From JAENVU01 sp046598395 (lineage in GTDB: Bacteria; Actinomycetota; Acidimicrobiia; IMCC26256; JAENVU01), in the NCBI GenBank assembly GCA_046598395.1, contig JBKJIQ010000008.1, positions 47,759 to 111,758 on the forward strand: DNA of 64,000 nt, written 5' to 3'. Positions 9,099 to 18,254 of this stretch are shown one piece after another. Made by a program: the position numbers and the translations under genes. Every line of letters starts with the position of its first letter. Within the stretch, counting starts at the first letter, position 1. The notes under the pieces are model-generated. The model searched no databases. It had not been told where the DNA came from and was given only the letters and a program-made list of their open reading frames with translations.

Positions 9099-10060
9099 GA
9101 GAGCGTCGCTCCGACATTGGTCGGTAGTGGTTGCGATGAGAACGCCGTGTCGCCGGCCGCGTGTCGACCGCCGAGGAGTACGCCCATCGCGGCGGCGAAG
9201 ACGGCGGTCGCGCCGGCCACGTGTAGTCCAACGAGCAGCGGCGGAACGTCGTTGAAGTACTGCACGTACCCGATTGCACCCTGCACAAGGAGCACGCCGA
9301 GCAGGATCGTCACTCGTCGGTACAATCGGGCATCGGCGCGTGTGCGCCCGAGGATCACGAGCAGCGCGAGGACGCTGGCGAGGAACACCATCACGGTGAT
9401 GCCGTGCACTCGGGCGGCGTCGGGAATCGCGATGTCGAGCCGGGTCGCGCGCAGCGAGACCTTGGCCGAGTTCCCCGCGTCACCGGAATGAGGTCCCGCT
9501 CCGGTCACGACGGTACCGGTCACGAGCACCGCGCTCGCGAGGACCACTACGACAATCGCCAGGCGATGTACCACGGGCGGCACTGAGATCGGCGTGAGCG
9601 CACCGTCGGCGACTCCGGCTCGCCAGACCAGCACCAGTGCATTGGCAAGCAGCACCGCCGACAGGAGAAAGTGGCCCATCACAAAGGGCGGGTCGAGCAG
9701 CTTCTTCACCACGAGCGCACCAAGGAGAGCCTGCGCGATCACGCCCAGTACGAGACCGAGGGAGAGCCAGGTGAGGTCGCGTCGGCGGGGGCGGCGGACG
9801 AGGGCTCCGAGCACGGCCACGATCACCGCGACCGACACGAGGCCCGTCACCATGCGGTTGACGAACTCGATCCAACCGTGCACTCCCACGGCCTTGGTGG
9901 GGGCCAAGCTCGTTGCGGTGCAGTTGGGCCAATCGGGACACCCGAGCCCCGACCCGGTGAGCCGAACCGCGGCGCCGGTCACGATGATGAGCGCGAGCAG
10001 AACGCAGGCCACCACCGTGACGCGCCGGTACTGCTCGGAAGAGATGGTCAGACGGGACAT
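9095..10060 (-). CDS. ctaA: Heme A synthase (COX15/CtaA family)
   Basis: Polytopic membrane protein of 321 residues with about eight hydrophobic helices. Family marks are VRLTGSGLGCPDWPNC near the N-terminus (the CtaA extracellular Cys pair), then conserved histidines in HGWIEFVNRMV, VMGHFLLSA, ARVHGITVM and VGLHVAGAT that serve as heme ligands. TGTVVTGAGPHSGD is another hallmark. It converts heme O to heme A for aa3-type oxidase. Its stop overlaps the ABC ATPase start. From memory, mycobacteria also keep a CtaA-like gene next to an ABC exporter pair. Confidence 0.93.
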   Translation of the reverse strand: MSRLTISSEQYRRVTVVACVLLALIIVTGAAVRLTGSGLGCPDWPNCTATSLAPTKAVGVHGWIEFVNRMVTGLVSVAVIVAVLGALVRRPRRRDLTWLSLGLVLGVIAQALLGALVVKKLLDPPFVMGHFLLSAVLLANALVLVWRAGVADGALTPISVPPVVHRLAIVVVVLASAVLVTGTVVTGAGPHSGDAGNSAKVSLRATRLDIAIPDAARVHGITVMVFLASVLALLVILGRTRADARLYRRVTILLGVLLVQGAIGYVQYFNDVPPLLVGLHVAGATAVFAAAMGVLLGGRHAAGDTAFSSQPLPTNVGATLS

Positions 10061-10132
10061 GTCGTGGTCATGGTACGGGCGAGTGCAGCGAGTGGGCTGA
10101 TCGACCGAAGCGTTGTGGTCACGCGCAGGCTG

Positions 10133-10711
10133 CTATTCCGCGGGCCGGGGGAACGGAAGGGTGGAGTCGTCCACTCCGTCGTCGCGTACGACTTTGCACG
10201 CATTGAGTGCGAACGAAACGAGGTGGTATTGCCCGACGAGGAACACCAGGTCGAGAATCTGCTCGTTCGTAAAGTGGGCGTCGAGTTCCCGCCACGTGTC
10301 GTCGGAGATTGTCGAACGGTCGTGCAGTTCGTCGGTGGCACGAAGTGCAGCCGCCTCGGCTGCGTCCCAGCCGTGGGCGTCCGGGCCGTCGGCCACGCGC
10401 TGCACGTCGGCGTCGGACAGGCCCACGGTGCGTCCCACCACAATGTGCTGGCCCCATTCGTACGGTGCGCAACATTGCCACCCAACCCGCAACACCACGA
10501 GTTCGCGCACGCGCGGCTCGAGTGTGGTCTTGGTCAGCGCATAGGTGGCGAACACCAGCCACTTGCGCAGCAGTGTTGGATGGTTCGCAAGCGTGCCGAA
10601 GACGTTGAGCACGGTGGCATCGTCACCCCGCACGCGCGACAGGCGGCCGAGCAGTTCGGCGGTCTCGGGATCGGCGTCGGCCAACGAAACAGGAAGGATG
10701 CGGGGTTCCAT
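10133..10711 (-). CDS. Carboxymuconolactone decarboxylase-family (AhpD-like) protein
   Basis: Protein of 192 residues of the CMD/AhpD superfamily. The core helix pair reads RVRELVVLRVGWQCCAPYEWGQH. The general-acid/His element YEWxxH typical of actinobacterial members is present, and there is a CC pair rather than the CxxC of peroxidase-type AhpD. It faces an alpha/beta hydrolase gene in the opposite direction with only 22 bases between start codons. Possible gamma-carboxymuconolactone-like decarboxylase or alkylhydroperoxidase-type activity; the sequence cannot decide. Confidence 0.9.
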   Translation of the reverse strand: MEPRILPVSLADADPETAELLGRLSRVRGDDATVLNVFGTLANHPTLLRKWLVFATYALTKTTLEPRVRELVVLRVGWQCCAPYEWGQHIVVGRTVGLSDADVQRVADGPDAHGWDAAEAAALRATDELHDRSTISDDTWRELDAHFTNEQILDLVFLVGQYHLVSFALNACKVVRDDGVDDSTLPFPRPAE

Positions 10712-10733
10712 CTGGGCAGCGTACGGTGACGGG

Positions 10734-11636
10734 ATGTCGATAGTGAGCTATGACGAGTTCTCGTTCTTCGCGGACAACGCCGCCGAAGTTGGTCTCCCCT
10801 ATCTGAACCCTCCCACCGTGGAGCGCGTGACGGTCGAGGTTGCGCCCGGGCAGCGGCTCAGCGCGCTGCGGTGGGGGGCGGGCGAACCGGAGTTGGTCCT
10901 GCTGCACGGCGGCGCCCAAAACGCGCACACCTGGGACACCGTCGCCCTGGCACTTGGCCGTCCGCTCGTTGCGATCGACCTTCCCGGCCATGGTCATTCG
11001 GACTGGCGCGACGACAAGGCGTACTGGCCGCAGGAGAATGCGCGAGCGGTTGCGGGAGCGGTGCGAACCTTGGCCCCGCACGCGAGCGGCGTGGTGGGGA
11101 TGTCACTCGGTGGGCTCACCGCACTCGCGCTGAGTCTTCACGCGCCAGACCTGGTGCGAAAGCTGGTGCTGGTGGATGTGACGCCCGGGGTGAATCGAGA
11201 GAAGGCGTCCGCAATTACTGCGTTCATTTCCGGCCCGGAGTCGTTCGCGAGTTTCGACGAGATTCTCGAGCGCACGGTGCTGTTCAATCCGACCCGCAGT
11301 GAGTCGTCGTTACGCCGCGGGATCTTGCACAACGCCACCGAACGGCCCGACAGAACGTGGTCCTGGCGCTACGATCGGTTCACGCTTCCTGACGGCGCAA
11401 CCGTGCCGGACTTCGGCAACTTCTGGGATGCCGTGAGTGCCGTGAAGGTCCCATTCATGCTCGTGCGCGGTGCTGATTCGCCGGTGGTCGACGACGACGA
11501 TGTGGCCGAACTCGTTCGCCGGAATCCGGCGGCGCGGGTAGAGGTGGTGGCCGCTGCGGGCCACAGCATTCAGGGCGACCAGCCGCTGGTGCTGGCGAAA
11601 CTGCTCGAGGATTTTACGGCGGGTTCCCCGGCTTGA
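10734..11636 (+). CDS. Alpha/beta hydrolase
   Basis: Alpha/beta hydrolase of 300 residues. It shows the oxyanion HGGAQNAHTW, the DLPGHGHSDW turn, the nucleophile elbow GMSLGG, the acid in VRGADSPVVDDDD and the catalytic His in AAGHSIQGDQP. ATG at 10734 follows GACGGG; an upstream extension overlaps the divergent gene and lacks homology. Its stop overlaps the ATG of the downstream flavoenzyme in a TGATG arrangement, so they are probably co-translated. Ester or C-C bond hydrolase; substrate unknown. Confidence 0.91.
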   Translation: MSIVSYDEFSFFADNAAEVGLPYLNPPTVERVTVEVAPGQRLSALRWGAGEPELVLLHGGAQNAHTWDTVALALGRPLVAIDLPGHGHSDWRDDKAYWPQENARAVAGAVRTLAPHASGVVGMSLGGLTALALSLHAPDLVRKLVLVDVTPGVNREKASAITAFISGPESFASFDEILERTVLFNPTRSESSLRRGILHNATERPDRTWSWRYDRFTLPDGATVPDFGNFWDAVSAVKVPFMLVRGADSPVVDDDDVAELVRRNPAARVEVVAAAGHSIQGDQPLVLAKLLEDFTAGSPA

Positions 11637-13030
11637 TGTCGATGCATCCGGCCGAGGACCGGTATCGCAGCCGCAGCCTCTGGCTCGACTCAGTACCGGA
11701 CTCGTTGGCGCCGCGCCCGGCTCTGGCGGATTCGATCACGGCTGATGTGGTGATCGTCGGTGCCGGTTTCACCGGCCTGTGGACGGCGTATGAACTCTTG
11801 GGTCGCGACCCGAGCCTGAAGGTTGTGATCATCGAGGCGGAGATCGCGGGCTTCGGCGCGTCGGGTCGCAACGGTGGATGGTGTTCCGCGTTGTTCGCCG
11901 GAAGCCGTGCCGCAACGGCAAGCCGCCACGGGCTTGATGCGGTGATCGCGCTCCAACGCGCGATGAACGACACGGTCGACGAGGTGGGCCGAGTGATCGA
12001 AGCCGAAGGCATCGATGCCCATTTCGTCAAGGGTGGGAACCTCGAACTCGCCAGTTTGGCAACGCACGCCGACCGGCTGCGGGCGCAGGTTGCATCGGAA
12101 CGGCGTTGGGGATTCGGCGAGGACGACGTGCGGTGGCTCGAACCCGATGAGGCCTCGGCGCGCATCGCGGCCCACTCGGTCTTCGGAGGAGTCTTCACTC
12201 CCCACTGCGCCCGGCTGCATCCGGCACGCCTCGTGCGCGGACTTGCCCACGCGGTGGAACGGCGCGGCGGTGTGATCTATGAGCGCAGCCGCGTCACCGA
12301 GCTGGCGCCGCACCGAGTCGGAACGATCACCGGCACGGTGCGGGCCGAGTCGGTGATCCTCGCGACCGAGGGCTACACCCCGGGCGTCCCGGGCCATCGG
12401 CGCGATCTGGTACCTGTGTATTCGTTGATGATCGCTACCGAGCCGCTCCCCGACCGCGTATGGGACACGATCGGATGGGAGGGCAGGGAGACACTGAATG
12501 ACGGTCGACATCTGATCATCTACGGACAACGCACCGACGACGACCGTATTGCCTTCGGCGGTCGGGGTGCGCCGTATCACTTCGGGAGTCGAGTCCGAGA
12601 TGACTTCGACCGCAACCGAGCCGTCTTCGCCGAACTTCGCCGCGTCCTCCACGGCCTGTTCCCCAGTGTGGCGAGCGCGCGGATCACCCACGAGTGGGGC
12701 GGGCCACTGGGAGTCCCACGGGACTGGTACTCCTCCGTTGGATACGACCGCGCCTCAGGATTCGGCTGGGCGGGTGGTTACGTGGGTGATGGAGTCAGCA
12801 CTACCAACCTGGCGGGCCGAACGCTGGCCGATCTTGTCCTCGGATTGGAGACCGAGATCACCACACTCCCCTGGGTCAACCATCGCTCACCGGATTGGGA
12901 GCGTGAGCCCCTGCGATGGTTGGGCATCAACGCCGGGTTGGCGCTCCCCGCGGGTGCCGATCGGGTGGAGGCCAAGACCGGCCGGCGTTCCCGCTGGCGA
13001 GAGAAGGCACTCGCAAAGCTTGTCGGCTGA
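11636..13030 (+). CDS. FAD-dependent oxidoreductase (DAO family, PuuB-like)
   Basis: D-amino-acid-oxidase-fold flavoprotein of 464 residues. The FAD-binding GxGxxG is VVIVGAGFTGLWTAYEL, followed by the dinucleotide acidic end VVIIEAE and the GASGRNGGWCSALF loop seen in gamma-glutamylputrescine oxidase-like enzymes. The C-terminal half contains GYVGDGVSTTNLAGR, the second FAD contact. The ATG at 11636 overlaps the upstream hydrolase stop. Probably oxidises an amine or amino acid and releases hydrogen peroxide; substrate undetermined. Confidence 0.9.
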   Translation: MSMHPAEDRYRSRSLWLDSVPDSLAPRPALADSITADVVIVGAGFTGLWTAYELLGRDPSLKVVIIEAEIAGFGASGRNGGWCSALFAGSRAATASRHGLDAVIALQRAMNDTVDEVGRVIEAEGIDAHFVKGGNLELASLATHADRLRAQVASERRWGFGEDDVRWLEPDEASARIAAHSVFGGVFTPHCARLHPARLVRGLAHAVERRGGVIYERSRVTELAPHRVGTITGTVRAESVILATEGYTPGVPGHRRDLVPVYSLMIATEPLPDRVWDTIGWEGRETLNDGRHLIIYGQRTDDDRIAFGGRGAPYHFGSRVRDDFDRNRAVFAELRRVLHGLFPSVASARITHEWGGPLGVPRDWYSSVGYDRASGFGWAGGYVGDGVSTTNLAGRTLADLVLGLETEITTLPWVNHRSPDWEREPLRWLGINAGLALPAGADRVEAKTGRRSRWREKALAKLVG

Positions 13031-13040
13031 TCGCCGTCCG

Positions 13041-14348
13041 CTATTCCACGATGACGGGGCGACCCGACGCGAAATCGAGTTTCGCGATGTGCAGCAGACG
13101 TGATTCGGGATACTTGACCTTCGGTTCTTGATACGCGTGGAACGCGACCCTGCGTTGGCCGCTGGCATCCACGAACACCGACGCTCCACCGGGTCCGGCG
13201 AGCGCGTCATGGGAGCCCAAGAGCGCCACGCTGCTCCCCTTGGCGCACGGGCCGAGTGGGCCGTCGCAATGGGTAACACCGGTCGCGTAGCGGCGTCCGT
13301 TCCAATCGTTGCCGGAATAGAACAGCCACGCGCCTGCGCCGTCGACCACCATCGAAGGGGCCTCGACCACTCCATCCTCCCACCGGTGATTCACGCCGAG
13401 GAGATGGTGCGCGTCTCCCGTCAAGGAGAGGCCGTCCGGCGTGAGCGGTCGGGCGATGATCGCGGCGGGGCGTTCGTGCTTCCAGAGCAGAACCGGGAGG
13501 CCGAACGCACCGATCACCGCCTCGGGGTCGATGGCCCCGGACTCGCCACACTCCATGGGTCCCGTGGTCGTGTCCACGTAGGGCCCGGTCGCCACGGCGG
13601 ACACCGCGCGGGAAATGCACTGTCTGCCGGTGAATGCCTCCAGCGCGGTGTAGTACATGACGAACCCGCCTGGACGTGCGAGCACCGACGGTGCCCAGGT
13701 GCGGCCCTTGGCGGCCCACGGTGGCAACGGTCCGAGCGCATCGCCGGCAGTAGCCCACGATCCGTCGCCCTGCTGTTTGATGACTTGGATGTTTCCCGCG
13801 CTCGCGTTCGTGCCGAAGGCGAGCAAGTTCCCGCGGTCATTGAGCACGAACGGGTCGGGAAAGTCGAACGCGTAGACCGGGGCCGAACCGCCCTGGGCTG
13901 TGTTGGCACGGCGACACGCGTCATCGACGCTCTTCAACGCGGCGGTGGTGGCGGCGTTGTCATTGTTCTGCAGCGCGTCGAGCGCAGTCTTGGCACCGTC
14001 GAGACACTGTCGTACGACCGCGACGGTCGCGTTGAGCGTGGCGCGGGCGTTGCGCGCCTGGTCCCGGTCGGTTTGGGTGGCCACGAGTTGGGCGCCGCGA
14101 TCGTCGACCGACACCTTCGCTCCATCGCGCTCGGCTCGGGCGCGATTCGCTCCGATCCGATCTTGGCGGACGCGTTCGCGAGCGGATCGCAGTGCGTCGC
14201 GTTCGCTGGTGAGATTGGCACGAGCGACGCCCAGGGCCCGAACCGCGCGGGTGCGACTGTCCCACGCTCCGTTGAGGTGCCACGCGGTGGTGCCCAGAAC
14301 GATCGCAATGCCGATGGCAATCACGGGGACGAGCCGCTGGCGGATCAT
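13041..14348 (-). CDS. Membrane-anchored coiled-coil protein with GH43-like beta-propeller
   Basis: Protein of 435 residues with one N-terminal membrane helix (about 7-25), a long Arg/Ala/Asp-rich coiled coil (about 30-110), and from about residue 155 a five-bladed-propeller domain like glycoside hydrolase family 43/62/68. The three expected acidic positions are visible: base Asp in FPDPFVL, pKa-modulating Asp in AIDPEAV and acid Glu in VVEAPSMV. WAPSVLARPGGFVMYYTA is the usual blade-two block. It starts four bases inside the end of a smaller coiled-coil protein gene. Likely an outward-facing glycosidase or sugar-binding protein; substrate unknown. Confidence 0.82.
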   Translation of the reverse strand: MIRQRLVPVIAIGIAIVLGTTAWHLNGAWDSRTRAVRALGVARANLTSERDALRSARERVRQDRIGANRARAERDGAKVSVDDRGAQLVATQTDRDQARNARATLNATVAVVRQCLDGAKTALDALQNNDNAATTAALKSVDDACRRANTAQGGSAPVYAFDFPDPFVLNDRGNLLAFGTNASAGNIQVIKQQGDGSWATAGDALGPLPPWAAKGRTWAPSVLARPGGFVMYYTALEAFTGRQCISRAVSAVATGPYVDTTTGPMECGESGAIDPEAVIGAFGLPVLLWKHERPAAIIARPLTPDGLSLTGDAHHLLGVNHRWEDGVVEAPSMVVDGAGAWLFYSGNDWNGRRYATGVTHCDGPLGPCAKGSSVALLGSHDALAGPGGASVFVDASGQRRVAFHAYQEPKVKYPESRLLHIAKLDFASGRPVIVE

Positions 14349-14797
14349 TGCGTGACCGCCTGACAGACCTGGCGGACCCCACCCAGCGTGGAAGTTGCGT
14401 GCGGGTCGGCCACACTCACTTCATTGAGCGCCCGCGTGATGCCCGCCAGACACTCACGCAGCTGGGAGACGTGGCCACCCGCGATCCATGCGTTGAGCGC
14501 GTCGTCGTCGCGCTCGTGCTGCACCGCCACGATTTGGTCCGAGATGGAGTTCGCGATTCCCACGAGTTCCCGTGCGGATCGCTGGGTCTCGGCGGTGTCC
14601 GCTTCGAGTGAGCCCGCCGCGACGGTGGTCTGTTGGAGGGTGCGGCGCGTCGTTGCGAGCGTCGCGAGTGTCTGCGTGCGGGTTGCCCGGGCGGCGTCTC
14701 GTTCATCGAGCAACTGCGACCGGCGCCAGAGTCCGAGGCCCACGAGCGTGAGCACGAGAACGCCTGCGACGAGCAGCCACAGTCTGCCCCGGGTCAT
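14345..14797 (-). CDS. Small membrane-anchored coiled-coil protein
   Basis: About 150 residues: a short basic start, one membrane helix (LWLLVAGVLVLTLVGLGLW), then an Arg/Ala/Thr-rich helical segment likely to form a coiled coil, with Cys in QLRECLAG and VRQVCQAV near the end. ATG at 14797. Its stop overlaps the start of the propeller protein gene in ATGA fashion, and both share the anchor-plus-coil design, so the two may assemble together. No family recognised; the pairing is an inference from context. Confidence 0.72.
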   Translation of the reverse strand: MTRGRLWLLVAGVLVLTLVGLGLWRRSQLLDERDAARATRTQTLATLATTRRTLQQTTVAAGSLEADTAETQRSARELVGIANSISDQIVAVQHERDDDALNAWIAGGHVSQLRECLAGITRALNEVSVADPHATSTLGGVRQVCQAVTQ

Positions 14798-14890
14798 CCC
14801 CCAGTCTGGCCTGCCGGGGAGAGCGATTCCTGGCACGGAATCGACGCGGCGGGTTCAGTCTTGGGTTCCGAGCTGCCGATACTCAGCGCA

Positions 14891-15928
14891 GTGGTCACGA
14901 CCAAGCTCAATCCGTATGGAGTGGCGTCCGTCGGCGCCGACGATGCGGCTCCGATCTGGACTGACCGGACCTTCCGGGTCATGGGAACCGACGCGCGCGT
15001 CATGGTCCTCGGTGGATCCGGTGATCTCGCGGAACGCGCGGAAACCGCGCTCCATGGCTTGGAGGCGCGGTGGTCCCGGTTCCGCGAGGACTCGGAACTC
15101 ACGGTGCTGAATCGAACCGACCGGGGACTGCCCGTGCGGGTCTCGGAGCCCACCTTTTCGTTGATCGCTCGCGCCGTGGACGCGTGGCAGCGCACCGGCG
15201 GACGATTTGATCCCACGGGTCTCGATGCGATGGTGGCGTTGGGCTACGACCGAGATTTCGCGTCGGTGCGCGACGACGAACCATCGACGGCGGCCCGGCC
15301 GGTCACACACGATGGGGCGGAGACCACGCGGTCCGCACTTCCCGGTTGTTCCGCCATCATCTTGGATGCAATGGTGCACGCAGTGACGCTCCCTGTCGGC
15401 GTGTCGCTTGACCTTGGTGGGATTGGCAAGGGCTATGCCGCAGATCTCACTGCCGCCGAACTCATGGCGGCGGGAGCCGAAGCGGTGTGTGTCGACCTTG
15501 GCGGCGATGTACGAGTAATGGGGCAGGGGCCGTACCACGATGCTTGGGAAGTCGGGTTCGACGATCCCGTGCTGGCCGCCGAGTTCGGTCGAGTGCGATT
15601 CGCATCCGGTGCGGTGGCTACGAGCACTCGGTTGCGTCGTCAGTGGCAACGAGTTGATCTGAGGCGTGGAGCAGAATCAGTGCATCACCTATTGGACCCC
15701 AGCACCGGTGTTTCCGCGGCGACCGGTCTCGCAACGGTGACCGTCGTGGCCGGGGTTGCGTGGAGGGCCGAGGTGCTGGCCAAGGCAGCGTTCGTCGCCG
15801 GTCCAACGGCGGGAGCCTCGCTGCTGCGTTCGATGGGCGTGGAGGGCGTCCTCGTGGCCGATGACGGGACCGTGTACCCGACCTCGGGGTTCCCCGCTAT
15901 GTGCGGAACAGATACTCACTCGTCGTGA
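14891..15928 (+). CDS. apbE: FAD:protein FMN transferase (ApbE family)
   Basis: ApbE-type flavin transferase of about 345 residues, which links FMN covalently to Thr/Ser of target proteins. Family marks: FRVMGTDARV, RWSRFREDSELTVLN, LDLGGIGKGYAADL (flavin/metal-binding glycine-rich block), CVDLGGDVRVMG, and HHLLDPSTG with the late Asp/Thr. GTG at 14891 is taken as start since the sequence upstream is low-complexity; ATG at the MGTDA position would truncate the domain. No flavinylation target with a clear DgxtsAT-like motif was noticed nearby. The 3' end overlaps the convergent gene by 32 bases. Confidence 0.88.
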   Translation: MVTTKLNPYGVASVGADDAAPIWTDRTFRVMGTDARVMVLGGSGDLAERAETALHGLEARWSRFREDSELTVLNRTDRGLPVRVSEPTFSLIARAVDAWQRTGGRFDPTGLDAMVALGYDRDFASVRDDEPSTAARPVTHDGAETTRSALPGCSAIILDAMVHAVTLPVGVSLDLGGIGKGYAADLTAAELMAAGAEAVCVDLGGDVRVMGQGPYHDAWEVGFDDPVLAAEFGRVRFASGAVATSTRLRRQWQRVDLRRGAESVHHLLDPSTGVSAATGLATVTVVAGVAWRAEVLAKAAFVAGPTAGASLLRSMGVEGVLVADDGTVYPTSGFPAMCGTDTHSS

Positions 15929-16619
15929 AGCTCCGCAGCGTGTCGAGTTCGAGGAATCCCATCACGCTTTCGAGCATCGCGCTCAGGTTGCGTCTCATGA
16001 GTTCGGCGTCGTCGCCGGCGCAGTAGAAGAGCATCGGGTCGGTGATGTGCTCGGGACTGGGCCAGGCCTCTTCCACGATGCCTTCGATCGGTGGCGCGTC
16101 CGGAGTGATCGCCCGCACCACCGCATTGCGCACGTAGCGCATACGCGGTTGCATGGCTTCTGAGACCGGGGACTGCACGGTGTGCCAGTGCGTGGTCCAC
16201 TCGTCGACACTCATGTGGGCGGGTCGCCGCAACAGCGTGGTCATCACCACCCCCGGCGAACGCTCGCCATCGGGCCAGTCCCGAGCGCGACCGTGTTGGT
16301 TGCCGCCGTAATCGGTGTACATCGACTCGGTGACGAGGTAGCCGGCGATGTGGTCGCTGTGCTCTCGCAGCACCGCCTCGAACGGCGCCCGGTCGTCGTA
16401 GCGGTCGAGCCATATCGACACGAGCGCGAACGGTTGAAGTTCGTCTGCAGGCGGCGGCATGGGCACCGGCACCTGAGCGTCGGCGTCGTCGACCTGTACC
16501 GACAATCCGCGCGGCGCCAACGCGAGGAGCGCGGGCGCGATCTCCTCGCGCACGATGTGGCCATGGTCGGTCGGGCTGAGTCCGGCACGAGGCCAGCACA
16601 GATATTGCAGCTTCTCCAT
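15897..16619 (-). CDS. EthD-like protein
   Basis: Protein of 240 residues with an EthD/dimeric alpha-beta-barrel-like C-terminal half: LLRRPAHMSVDEWTTHWHT is the characteristic segment with a HW pair. The N-terminal half looks like a diverged copy of the same fold. ATG at 16619; the longer reading adds only a basic stretch. It lies just upstream of the aquaporin gene end on the same strand, six bases apart. EthD-type proteins accompany degradation pathways, but the specific role here is unknown. Confidence 0.75.
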   Translation of the reverse strand: MEKLQYLCWPRAGLSPTDHGHIVREEIAPALLALAPRGLSVQVDDADAQVPVPMPPPADELQPFALVSIWLDRYDDRAPFEAVLREHSDHIAGYLVTESMYTDYGGNQHGRARDWPDGERSPGVVMTTLLRRPAHMSVDEWTTHWHTVQSPVSEAMQPRMRYVRNAVVRAITPDAPPIEGIVEEAWPSPEHITDPMLFYCAGDDAELMRRNLSAMLESVMGFLELDTLRSFTTSEYLFRT

Positions 16620-16624
16620 GTCGA

Positions 16625-17331
16625 TTACGCGTCTTCGGCCGGCACGAGTGCTCGCCACACCAGCGCGCCGATCACGCCACCGATGATCGGGAACACGATG
16701 AAGAGCCAGAGCTGCTTCAGTGCCCAGCCCCCTTGGAAAACTGCGGTGGCGATACTGCGGGCCGGGTTCACCGACGTGTTGTCCACGGGGATCGTGACCA
16801 GGTGAATGATCGTGAGCATGAGTCCGACCGCAACGCCGGTGAATCCCGCCGGCATCGACTTCCGGCTCGCGATCACGAAGATGAAGAGCGCGGTAAAGAC
16901 GAGCTCCACGATGATCGCGGCGCCCATGCCGAAATGACCGGGCGAGTGGGCGCCGTAGCCATTGGATGCAAACCCGGTCGCTTTGGCACTGAAGCCGGTG
17001 ATGCTGTTGGCGATCACGTAGATCACGCCTGCGCCAACCAGGCCGCCCACGATCTGGCCGCCGAGATAAAACGGCACGTCCTTGGTCTCGGTCTTTTTGA
17101 TGGCCCAGAGACCGAGCGTGACTGCCGGGTTGATATGACAGCCCGAGATCGAGCCGATGGCGTAGGCGGCGCAGAGCAGTGCGAGGCCGAACGCGAGCGC
17201 GACGCCGAGGACGCCGACCGATCCGGCATCGAAAAATCCGCCGGTCGCAAGGACGGCGGTTCCGGGACCACCGACCAAAGGATCATGGTCCCGATACCTT
17301 CGGCGAGCGCAATGCGTGCAGGTTGTTTCAT
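16625..17331 (-). pseudogene. aqpZ: Aquaporin Z-like channel, split by a one-base frameshift
   Basis: MIP-family water channel. The ATG at 17331 opens MKQPARIALAEGIGTMIL, which matches the start of aquaporin Z helix 1. The rest (VGGPGTAVLATGG onward) continues in another frame. One base is missing near 17277-17280, in CCTTTGG on the coding strand. Restoring one base gives about 235 residues, the normal length, with both pore motifs (HINPAVTLG and SVNPARSI) and six membrane helices. Without repair, a downstream frame would need an upstream non-homologous leader or a TTG start lacking half of helix 1. Real mutation, assembly error and programmed slippage cannot be separated here. Confidence 0.88.
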
Positions 17332-17414
17332 GCGGGTTCCGACTCCTGGTTCCGGCTCCGCCCGCGTTCACGAGTGTAGATACCCGTCCGGGCGTCACCG
17401 AGGATTTCCTGGCG

Positions 17415-18254
17415 CTACTCGGCGACGGCGTGGTCTCCCAGATGTTCGCGGATCCACTGGCGGAGCGGCACGTCGTCTGGAGTGGGGTCGAAATGGCCGT
17501 TGGCGCCGGTGGCCGCACCCAGGAGCTGGCGCCGGATCGGCCCCGACTCTGCCAGCAGATCCGGAAAGTTCATGGCCGACTTCGGTCGCAGCCAGCGGTA
17601 GCTGTATCCGACGAAGAGTACGACGCGGGTGATGTCGGAGTGGTTGGAACTCGCCGAGTGCCACAGGCGTCGGTCGAACAACATCGCATCACCCGCGTGC
17701 GCAGTGACCTCGACAGCACGGGTCGCGTCCGGCGCCGCATCCCGATGGCTTCCGGGAATGACACAGAAATTCCCCATGCCGTCGGACCCGAGTTCGGTGA
17801 GGAAGTACGCGAGCTTCACGGACACGCGCGGATGGGGCATCGGCGTCTCGAAATCGAGATTCATACGGTTGTTGTCTTGATGCCAGGCGTATCCACCTCG
17901 GGGGGCATCGGGGTGGCCCGGCGGGTTGACGACCAGTTGCGTGTGGAACAGCTGGATGTTCCAGCCGAGGACGCCGAACACTTTGGGGAAGGTGGTCGGC
18001 CAGTCGATGAGGTCGAGGTACGCGCGATCGCGTCCGATCAGGTCATGCAGATTGAGGAAGGCGTACGGGTGCACCTTCGGCCCGGTATGAAAGGCTTCCG
18101 CCTCGCCGTGGGCTAGTGCGAGGAACCGACCGACCGTCGGTGCGTCGAGTGCATCCGGGAGCGCGATGAATCCGTCGCGGTTGAAACGGTCTCGTTCGTC
18201 GTCGGTGAGCATGTGATCGACGCTCGTCGCGGGCAGGGTGGGTTCGGTCGTCAT
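17415..18254 (-). CDS. Phytanoyl-CoA dioxygenase family protein
   Basis: Fe(II)/2-oxoglutarate oxygenase-like protein of 279 residues. The metal triad is visible: His and Asp in YAWHQDNN and distal His in RRLWHSAS, with VPGSHR-type block FCVIPGSHRD between them. RDGFIALPDAL near the start is typical of PhyH members. ATG at 18254 overlaps the stop of the upstream flavin oxidoreductase gene. The pair is divergent from a TetR gene, so substrate-dependent induction is plausible. Likely hydroxylates a small organic substrate. Confidence 0.9.
   Translation of the reverse strand: MTTEPTLPATSVDHMLTDDERDRFNRDGFIALPDALDAPTVGRFLALAHGEAEAFHTGPKVHPYAFLNLHDLIGRDRAYLDLIDWPTTFPKVFGVLGWNIQLFHTQLVVNPPGHPDAPRGGYAWHQDNNRMNLDFETPMPHPRVSVKLAYFLTELGSDGMGNFCVIPGSHRDAAPDATRAVEVTAHAGDAMLFDRRLWHSASSNHSDITRVVLFVGYSYRWLRPKSAMNFPDLLAESGPIRRQLLGAATGANGHFDPTPDDVPLRQWIREHLGDHAVAE

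Noticed and set aside
17262..17518. Extended aquaporin reading starting at about 17518
   Set aside because: The added N-terminus is low-complexity and lacks helix 1; the ATG at 17331 in another frame gives the true start of the family.
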